NCBI GenBank assembly: GCA_018711955.1
Contig: DVHQ01000129.1
Location: forward strand, 1-20,769
From: Limiplasma merdipullorum
GTDB lineage: Bacteria > Bacillota > Clostridia > Christensenellales > Aristaeellaceae
Direction of reading: 5' to 3'
DNA length: 20,769 nucleotides
Made by a program: the position numbers and the translations under genes. Position 1 is the stretch's first letter. Each line of letters begins with the position of its first letter. This document shows, one piece after another, positions 15,947 to 20,769 of this stretch. The notes below the pieces were generated by a model. The model was given only the letters and a program-made list of their open reading frames with translations. It made no database searches and was not told the origin of the DNA.

Positions 15947-17691
15947 TGAAAACGACGTCATCCCGTAAGGACACGCTTCGGGGCGTGCTGGGCTATGTGG
16001 GGCGTTACCGCGGATACCTTGTGGCCTCGCTGGCGCTGTGCGTCATCACCGTGGCCAGCACGCTGTATGTGCCCATTCTCACCGGCAACGCGGTGGATTT
16101 GCTGCTGGGACCCGGCGCGGTGGATTTTGCGGCGCTGTGGCCCATTCTGGCCGGCATCCTGGCGCTGGTAGCCCTGACGGCCCTGGCCCAGTGGCTGATG
16201 GGCCTGTGCAATAACCGCCTGACCTACTGCACCGTGCGGGACATCCGCCATGACGCCTTTGCCCATATCCAGCGCCTGCCCCTGTCCTATCTGGACCGGC
16301 AGCCTACGGGCGACGTGGTCAGCCGCGTCATCGCGGATGTGGACCAGTTCGCCGACGGCCTGCTGATGGGCTTCACGCAGCTGTTCACGGGCGTTTTGAC
16401 CATCGTGGGCACCCTGTTTTTCATGTTTTCGGTCAATGCCGTCATCGCGGCGGCGGTGGTGGTCATCACGCCGCTGAGCCTGCTGGCGGCGGCCTTTATC
16501 GCCCGCCGCACGTTCAAGATGTTCACGCTGCAAACCCGTACGCGCGGCGAGCAGACCGCGCTCATCGACGAGATGGTGACCCATCAGAAGGTGGTGCGCG
16601 CCTTCTCCATGGAGGATGAGACCCAGCGCCGCTTTGACGAGGTGAACGAGCGGCTGGAAAAGTGCAGTCTGCGCGCCATCTTCTACTCCTCCCTGACCAA
16701 TCCGGTGACCCGCTTCGTCAACGCGCTTGTATACGCCTGCGTAGGTGTGGCGGGCGCGCTGGTGGCGGTGACCACCGGCGGCATCACGGTGGGCCAGCTG
16801 TCGGCGTTTCTGAGCTACGCCAATCAGTATACCAAACCCTTCAACGAAATTTCCGGCGTGGTCACGGAGCTCCAGGGCGCGCTGGCCTGCGCTGCGCGCG
16901 TGCTGGACCTGATCGCCCAGCCGGCCGAGACGCCCGACGCGCCCGCGGAACTTTCGCATGTGGACGGCTCCGTAGCCATCCGGGACGTGAGCTTTTCCTA
17001 CACGCCGGACCGCAAGCTCATCCGCCACCTGAACCTGGCCGTCTCGCCGGGCCAGCGCATCGCTATCGTAGGCCCCACGGGCTGCGGCAAAACCACGCTG
17101 ATCAACCTGCTCATGCGCTTCTATGACGTCAATGAGGGCCGCATCGAGGTCAGCGGCCAGTGCGTCGCGGACGTGACCCGAAAGAGCCTGCGCAGCGCCT
17201 ACGGCATGGTCTTGCAGGATACTTGGCTCAAGGCCGGCACCATCCGCGACAACATCAAAATGGGCCGCGAGGACGCCACCGACGACGAGATGATCGCCGC
17301 CGCCAGGGCCACGCATGCTCACAGCTTCATCAAGCGCCTGCCGGAGGGCTACGACACCGTCATCACCGAGGACGGCGGGAGCCTCAGCCAGGGGCAGAAA
17401 CAGCTCCTGTGCATCACGCGCGTGATGCTGTGCCTGCCTCCCATGCTGATTTTGGACGAGGCCACCTCCTCCATCGACACCCGCACCGAGCAGCACATCC
17501 AGCGCGCGTTTGAAAAGCTGATGACCGGCCGCACCAGCTTCATCGTGGCGCACCGCCTGTCCACCATTCAGACCGCGGACGTGATTCTGGTGATGAACCA
17601 GGGCGACGTGATCGAGCAGGGCACGCACGAAGAGCTGCTCGCCCGCGGAGGTTTCTACGCGCGGCTGTACCGCAGCCAGTTTGAGCAGTAA
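15946..17691 (+). CDS. ABC exporter half-transporter with canonical ATPase site (TM288-like subunit)
   Basis: The 581-residue partner of the preceding subunit has six membrane helices (about 20-310) and an ATPase domain with Walker A GPTGCGKT (376-383), Q-loop VLQDTWLKAGTIRDNI (422-437), signature LSQGQ (480-484), Walker B LILDE with catalytic E505, D-loop SSID, and switch H536 in IVAHR. It therefore supplies the intact Walker residues of the one hydrolytic site, completed by the FSGGQ signature of its partner. The ATG at 15946 overlaps the partner's TGA, with AAGGAGG upstream; a GTG one codon earlier is possible. C489-I-T-R in place of the usual AIAR after the signature is a small oddity. 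No terminator follows. Confidence 0.95.
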   Translation: MKTTSSRKDTLRGVLGYVGRYRGYLVASLALCVITVASTLYVPILTGNAVDLLLGPGAVDFAALWPILAGILALVALTALAQWLMGLCNNRLTYCTVRDIRHDAFAHIQRLPLSYLDRQPTGDVVSRVIADVDQFADGLLMGFTQLFTGVLTIVGTLFFMFSVNAVIAAAVVVITPLSLLAAAFIARRTFKMFTLQTRTRGEQTALIDEMVTHQKVVRAFSMEDETQRRFDEVNERLEKCSLRAIFYSSLTNPVTRFVNALVYACVGVAGALVAVTTGGITVGQLSAFLSYANQYTKPFNEISGVVTELQGALACAARVLDLIAQPAETPDAPAELSHVDGSVAIRDVSFSYTPDRKLIRHLNLAVSPGQRIAIVGPTGCGKTTLINLLMRFYDVNEGRIEVSGQCVADVTRKSLRSAYGMVLQDTWLKAGTIRDNIKMGREDATDDEMIAAARATHAHSFIKRLPEGYDTVITEDGGSLSQGQKQLLCITRVMLCLPPMLILDEATSSIDTRTEQHIQRAFEKLMTGRTSFIVAHRLSTIQTADVILVMNQGDVIEQGTHEELLARGGFYARLYRSQFEQ

Positions 17692-17730
17692 CCGCGCGCG
17701 GTTGACACCTTTGCGAAACTCTGTTATACT
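17690..17730 (+). promoter_or_regulatory. Consensus promoter of the DUF3795 gene with overlapping palindrome
   Basis: TTGACA (17702-17707) and TATACT (17725-17730) are 17 bp apart. A perfect 14-bp palindrome, AACCGCGCGCGGTT (17690-17703), starts within the stop codon of the ABC gene and overlaps the first two bases of the -35 box. That is a possible operator. As RNA it could also form a short stem, but with almost no loop. Confidence 0.85.
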
Positions 17731-17768
17731 CCGCACACCGGCCATCTGTCCAAAGGAGGGAACCTGCG

Positions 17769-18038
17769 ATGATTGAATCCCGCTGCGGCCTTCTGTGCAG
17801 CGAATGCAAGTACCGCGATATCATGAAGTGTCCGGGCTGCCTCAAGATCAAAAAGCCCTACTGGGGCAAAAGCTGTCCCATCAAAAACTGCTGCGAAAGC
17901 AAGGGCAAGGTCCACTGCGGCCAGTGCGACCGCTTCCCCTGCAAGCAGCTGCACGAATTTGCCTATGACCCCGCCACCGGAAGCGAAGGCACGCGCATCG
18001 AGCAGCTGACCGACTGGGGGCAGGAGCTGCCCGGCTGA
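17769..18038 (+). CDS. Cysteine-rich DUF3795 protein
   Basis: The 89-residue protein begins MIESRCGLLCSEC and contains eleven cysteines in the first 58 residues (6, 10, 13, 21, 24, 36, 41, 42, 50, 53, 58), including CPGC and CGQCDRFPC. This is the DUF3795 pattern, found widely in anaerobic Bacillota and archaea. The cysteine spacing suggests one or two metal or iron-sulfur sites; the biochemical role is not established. ATG at 17769 follows AAAGGAGGG at good spacing. It has its own strong promoter and is a single-gene unit ended by the terminator at 18055-18102. Confidence 0.88.
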   Translation: MIESRCGLLCSECKYRDIMKCPGCLKIKKPYWGKSCPIKNCCESKGKVHCGQCDRFPCKQLHEFAYDPATGSEGTRIEQLTDWGQELPG

Positions 18039-18054
18039 CGGCAGGGCTTTTCAA

Positions 18055-18102
18055 AAAGGCGGCGAAGCCGCGGACACATCGTTCCGCAGCTTCGCCGCCT
18101 TT
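18055..18102. terminator. Bidirectional terminator between DUF3795 and aldehyde dehydrogenase genes
   Basis: A stem of 19 pairs with one mismatch: AAAGGCGGCGAAGC (18055-18068) plus GCGGA (18070-18074) pair with TCCGC (18083-18087) plus GCTTCGCCGCCTTT (18089-18102) around an 8-base loop. A runs on the left and T residues on the right serve both convergent genes. Confidence 0.93.
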
Positions 18103-18115
18103 CGGTTTGCATACG

Positions 18116-19483
18116 TTACATCAGCCGTTTGAGCTGCCTGAGCTTCTGTCCATAGGGCGCATAGCGCAGCGCCACGTCCGGACGGGCCAGGCGCTTGAGC
18201 ACGCTCTTCTGATGGGAAAAGGTATCGAAGCTGTACTTGCCGTGGTAGCCGCCCATGCCGCTCTCCCCCACGCCTCCGAAGGGCATGTGGGAGGTAGCCA
18301 GGTGCAGCACCGTGTCGTTGATGCAGCCGCCGCCAAAGCTCACCTCGCCAAGCACGCGTTTCTCCGTGGCCGTGTCCCGGGTAAACAGGTACAGGGCCAG
18401 CGGTTTGGGCCGCGCCTGAATGCGGGCGATGGCCTCGTCGAGACTCCGGTAGGTCAGCACCGGCAGAATGGGTCCGAAGATCTCCTCCTGCATCACGGGG
18501 CTGTCCCAGTCCACGTCAGTCAGGATCGTGGGCGATATGCGCAGCGTCTGCGGGTCGATCTGTCCGCCGTGGCTGATGGCCCCGCTGCCCAGCAGCCTCA
18601 CCAGCCGGTCGAAGTGCTTGCGGTTGATGATGTGCGGCCACTCTTCATTCATCAGCGGCGCGCTGGTGTACCGGGCGCGGATTTCCCCGATCAGCGCTTC
18701 CACCAGCGCCTGCTCCCGGCTATGGTGCACCAGCACATAGTCCGGAGCCACGCAGGTTTGCCCCGCGTTGAGCAGCTTGCCCCACACCAGCCGCCGGGCG
18801 GTGAGCGCGATATCCGCCGTCTCATCCACAATGACGGGGCTTTTTCCGCCCAGCTCCAGGCTCACCGGTGTCAGATGCGCGGATGCCTTTTCCATCACCA
18901 GCCGCCCCACATGCGGGCTGCCGGTGAAGAAAATAAAGTCAAACGTCTCCTCCAGCAGGCCGGCGTTTTCCGCGCGTCCGCCCTCCACCACCGTCACATA
19001 CTCCGGCGCAAAGAGCTCCTGCGCCATCCGGCGAAGCAGCGCCGAGGTGGCCGCAGAGTATTCCGACGGCTTGACCACAGCGCAGTTTCCCGCCGCAATG
19101 GCCCCGATCAGCGGCGCCACCGTCAGCTGAAAGGGATAGTTCCACGGCGACATAATCAGCGCCACGCCGTAGGGCTCGCTGTAGATGCGGCACCTGCCAG
19201 GAAACTGTCCCACTGCCGTGCGCGCCCGCCGGGGCCGCATCCACCGGGCCAGATGGCGCATGGCGTCCTTGAGCTCCTGGCGCACCATGCCCACCTCGGT
19301 CAGATAGCCCTCAAAGGCGCACTTCCCCAGATCCCTGGCAAGCACGTCCAGCACAGCGCTTTCGTTGGCGTCGATCCAGCCCGCCAGCGCCCGCAGCTTC
19401 TCCATGCGAAATTCGTACGGCTTTGTGGCCTGGCTGAGAAAATACGACCGCTGCCGGTGGACCATTTCCGCAAAATCGTGCAT
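18116..19483 (-). CDS. NAD(P)-dependent aldehyde dehydrogenase, class 3-like
   Basis: The 455-residue enzyme oxidises an aldehyde to the acid. Key residues are in place: N115 in MSPWNYPFQL, K138 in VVKPSEYS, FTGSPHVGR (186-194) at the cofactor loop, general base E210 in SLELGGKSP, and nucleophile C244 in NAGQTCVAPDY. Short length, the early MRHLARWMRP segment and the NAGQTC motif place it with class 3 / CalB-type enzymes acting on fatty or aromatic aldehydes; the exact substrate is unknown. The C-terminal part contains EEIFGPILPV, the INDTVLHLATSHMPFGGVGESGMG block and FDTFSHQKSV. ATG at 19483 follows GGGAGGCGGAAACG. It is a single-gene unit with its own promoter, divergent from the CorC-like gene. 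Confidence 0.95.
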   Translation of the reverse strand: MHDFAEMVHRQRSYFLSQATKPYEFRMEKLRALAGWIDANESAVLDVLARDLGKCAFEGYLTEVGMVRQELKDAMRHLARWMRPRRARTAVGQFPGRCRIYSEPYGVALIMSPWNYPFQLTVAPLIGAIAAGNCAVVKPSEYSAATSALLRRMAQELFAPEYVTVVEGGRAENAGLLEETFDFIFFTGSPHVGRLVMEKASAHLTPVSLELGGKSPVIVDETADIALTARRLVWGKLLNAGQTCVAPDYVLVHHSREQALVEALIGEIRARYTSAPLMNEEWPHIINRKHFDRLVRLLGSGAISHGGQIDPQTLRISPTILTDVDWDSPVMQEEIFGPILPVLTYRSLDEAIARIQARPKPLALYLFTRDTATEKRVLGEVSFGGGCINDTVLHLATSHMPFGGVGESGMGGYHGKYSFDTFSHQKSVLKRLARPDVALRYAPYGQKLRQLKRLM

Positions 19484-19507
19484 CGTTTCCGCCTCCCTTG
19501 TCCCAGC

Positions 19508-19536
19508 ATTGTATCAGGTTCGATGAAAGGTTTCAA
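19508..19536 (-). promoter_or_regulatory. Promoter of the aldehyde dehydrogenase gene
   Basis: TTGAAA (19531-19536) and TACAAT (19508-19513) on the minus strand, 17 bp apart. The leader would be only about 20 nt. The -35 is 18 bp from the -35 of the divergent promoter, so a shared regulator is possible. Confidence 0.8.
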
Positions 19537-19554
19537 GCCGCTCCCCCGCCGGAT

Positions 19555-19583
19555 TTGACATTCGGCTGCGCATGTGATACACT
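19555..19583 (+). promoter_or_regulatory. Promoter of the CorC-like gene
   Basis: A perfect TTGACA (19555-19560) and TACACT (19578-19583) with a 17-bp spacer. Transcription would start near 19590, about 245 nt before the start codon. Confidence 0.8.
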
Positions 19584-19610
19584 CTTGCCATTCCACAAGG
19601 AAGATTCAAA

Positions 19611-19813
19611 GGAGTGTGATATCGCCGTGGACGGCGATCCTGGTACCCGAACGGCCCCGGCGCGAAGGCGCGGGGAGCCCGGTTTGCGCCCGCACTCCCG
19701 TGGGGCGGCCATCAACGTGGCCGCCTGTTTGCGTTTCGCTTTTTGGAAAAAGCGCGTAACTGGAAGCATGGCATCCGCACGGCCCGGCAAGGGCGTACGG
19801 GCCTGCTTCCAGT
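19611..19813 (+). promoter_or_regulatory. Long structured 5' leader of the CorC-like gene, riboswitch-like, class unknown
   Basis: A closing stem GGAGTG (19611-19616) / CACTCC (19693-19698) encloses two hairpins: ATCGCCG/CGGCGAT with a TGGA loop (19621-19638) and CCCCGGCGC/GCGCGGGG with one bulge (19655-19675). Downstream come a perfect 8-bp hairpin GGCGGCCA/TGGCCGCC (19704-19725) followed by a T-rich stretch, CGCTTTT/AAAAGCG (19737-19754), and a 10-bp plus 6-bp hairpin, ACTGGAAGCA/TGCTTCCAGT with GGCCCG/CGGGCC (19759-19813), ending just before the ribosome site. This resembles an aptamer plus expression platform. I find no motif of the Mg2+ M-box, yybP-ykoY Mn2+, NiCo, fluoride or cobalamin classes. 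Confidence 0.5.
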
Positions 19814-19835
19814 CTGCATTTTAAGGAGGAAAACC

Positions 19836-20769
19836 ATGCAGGGAACCACCACGGAACTGTTGCTGATGCTGGTGCTGGTAACGCTTTCCGCGTTCTTCTC
19901 CGCCACCGAGACGGCCTATTCGTCCTTCAACCGCGCCCGGCTCAAAAGCCTGGCAGACCGCGGGCAGAAGCGCGCAGCCGACACCCTGGCCCTGGCGGAC
20001 CGCTATGACGAGCTGCTTTCCACCATTCTCGTAGGCAACAACATCGTCAATATCGCCCTGGCCTCGGTGGGCACGGTGATGTTCGTGCGCTGGCTGGGCG
20101 ACGCGGGCGTGGGCGTATCCACGGCCGTTGTGACCGTGTTTGTGCTGATCTTCGGCGAAATCTCGCCCAAGAGCCTTGCCAAGGAGGTGCCGGAGCGCTT
20201 TGCCATGGCGGTGTATCCGCTCATCCGGGTGTTTGTGACGGTGCTCAAGCCGGTCAACTGGCTCTTTACCAAGTGGAAGCAGTTCCTCAGCCGCCTGCTG
20301 CGCGTGGACGACGACCATGCCATCACCCAGGACGAGCTGCTCACCCTGGTGGAAGAAGCCAAGCAGGAGGGCGGCATGAACGCCGACGAGAGCGAGCTGC
20401 TCAAAAGCGCCATCGAGTTTCACGACCTGGACGTCAGCGACATCCTCACCCCGCGCGTGCGGGTGGACGGCGTGCCGCTGGAGAGCACCCCTCAGGAAAC
20501 GGCGGACCGTTTTGAAGCCTCCGGCTATTCGCGCCTGCCCGTCTACGAGGATACGCTGGACCACATCGTGGGCGTCGTTCACCAGAAGGATTTTTATAAC
20601 CGTGTGCGCCACGGCGGCGACTTTGCGCTCTCCAGCATCATGAAAAAGCCCGTCTATGTGCCGCCGGGGGCCAAAATCAGCGATACCCTGCGCCTGCTTC
20701 AGCGCACCCAGTCGCAGATGGCCGTGGTGGCCGACGAATACGGCGGCACGGTGGGCATCGTGACGATGG
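19836..20769 (+). CDS. CNNM/CorC-family membrane protein with CBS domains (partial, cut by window edge)
   Basis: The first 311 residues are visible. The N-terminal DUF21/CNNM membrane domain (about 1-150) starts TELLLMLVLVTLSAFFSATETAYSS and contains ILVGNNIVNIALA and FGEISPKSLA, motifs conserved in the CNNM/CorC (HlyC/CorC) divalent-cation transporter family. An acidic linker (ITQDELLTLVEEAKQEGGMNADESELL) leads to a paired CBS domain (from about 200, DILTPRV... YSRLPVYE... IVGVVHQKDF... MAVVADEYGGTVGIVT). Homologues have been linked to Mg2+ efflux or cobalt resistance; here the ion is not determined. The second CBS motif and any C-terminal CorC_HlyC domain lie beyond the window. ATG at 19836 follows AAGGAGGAAAACC. 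The preceding 245-nt leader is heavily folded. Confidence 0.93.
   Translation, partial: MQGTTTELLLMLVLVTLSAFFSATETAYSSFNRARLKSLADRGQKRAADTLALADRYDELLSTILVGNNIVNIALASVGTVMFVRWLGDAGVGVSTAVVTVFVLIFGEISPKSLAKEVPERFAMAVYPLIRVFVTVLKPVNWLFTKWKQFLSRLLRVDDDHAITQDELLTLVEEAKQEGGMNADESELLKSAIEFHDLDVSDILTPRVRVDGVPLESTPQETADRFEASGYSRLPVYEDTLDHIVGVVHQKDFYNRVRHGGDFALSSIMKKPVYVPPGAKISDTLRLLQRTQSQMAVVADEYGGTVGIVTM

Noticed and set aside
15958..17745. 595-codon minus-strand open frame opposite the second ABC gene
   Set aside because: Antisense shadow; the plus strand carries every ABC transporter motif in order, and this frame has none of its own.
19498..19824. 108-codon open frame (or a shorter GTG-start version from 19626) in the CorC-like leader
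   Set aside because: It overlaps the promoter and all the leader hairpins, has no recognisable protein features, and the shorter start lacks a well-spaced ribosome site.

Overview
The window reads as chromosomal DNA from a high-GC member of the Bacillota, most likely a gut-type Clostridia. The reasons are strong GGAGG-type ribosome binding sites, near-consensus TTGACA/TATAAT promoters, a T-box leader in front of valS, the cluster tmcAL / pta-ackA / yceD-rpmF, a TM287/288-like heterodimeric ABC exporter and a DUF3795 protein. No rRNA, tRNA, CRISPR array, transposase or phage gene is visible. Assignment below class level is not supported.

Left part (1-8.5 kb, minus strand throughout, so reading right to left): yceD, a polytopic membrane protein, rpmF (L32) with its own promoter and a long folded leader, a valine T-box, a 69-residue membrane protein, valS, a repeat-rich spacer, rsmH, rsmI, and a short-chain dehydrogenase with its own promoter. 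RsmH and RsmI modify the same 16S rRNA nucleotide (C1402) and sit 3 bp apart, so most of this block concerns translation.

Middle (8.6-14.1 kb): pta and ackA (acetyl-CoA to acetate plus ATP, minus strand) lie divergent from tmcAL, the acetate-using tRNA(Met) wobble-cytidine acetyltransferase. tmcAL converges with a 625-residue membrane protein with a gap of only 4 bp. The only visible terminator for that gene's strand lies beyond the far end of tmcAL, so its transcript may run antisense to all of tmcAL.

Right part (14.1-20.8 kb): two overlapping ABC half-transporter genes form an asymmetric exporter. Next come a Cys-rich DUF3795 protein and a class-3-like aldehyde dehydrogenase, sharing a bidirectional terminator. 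The dehydrogenase is divergent from a CNNM/CorC-type membrane protein with CBS domains that runs off the right edge and has an unusually long, highly folded 5' leader.

The coding content is mostly core metabolism. The least explained signals are RNA-level: the leader before the CorC-like gene, the rpmF leader that can sequester its own ribosome binding site, the small membrane protein under T-box control, and the possible antisense 3' UTR across tmcAL. Pairings were traced by eye, not computed.
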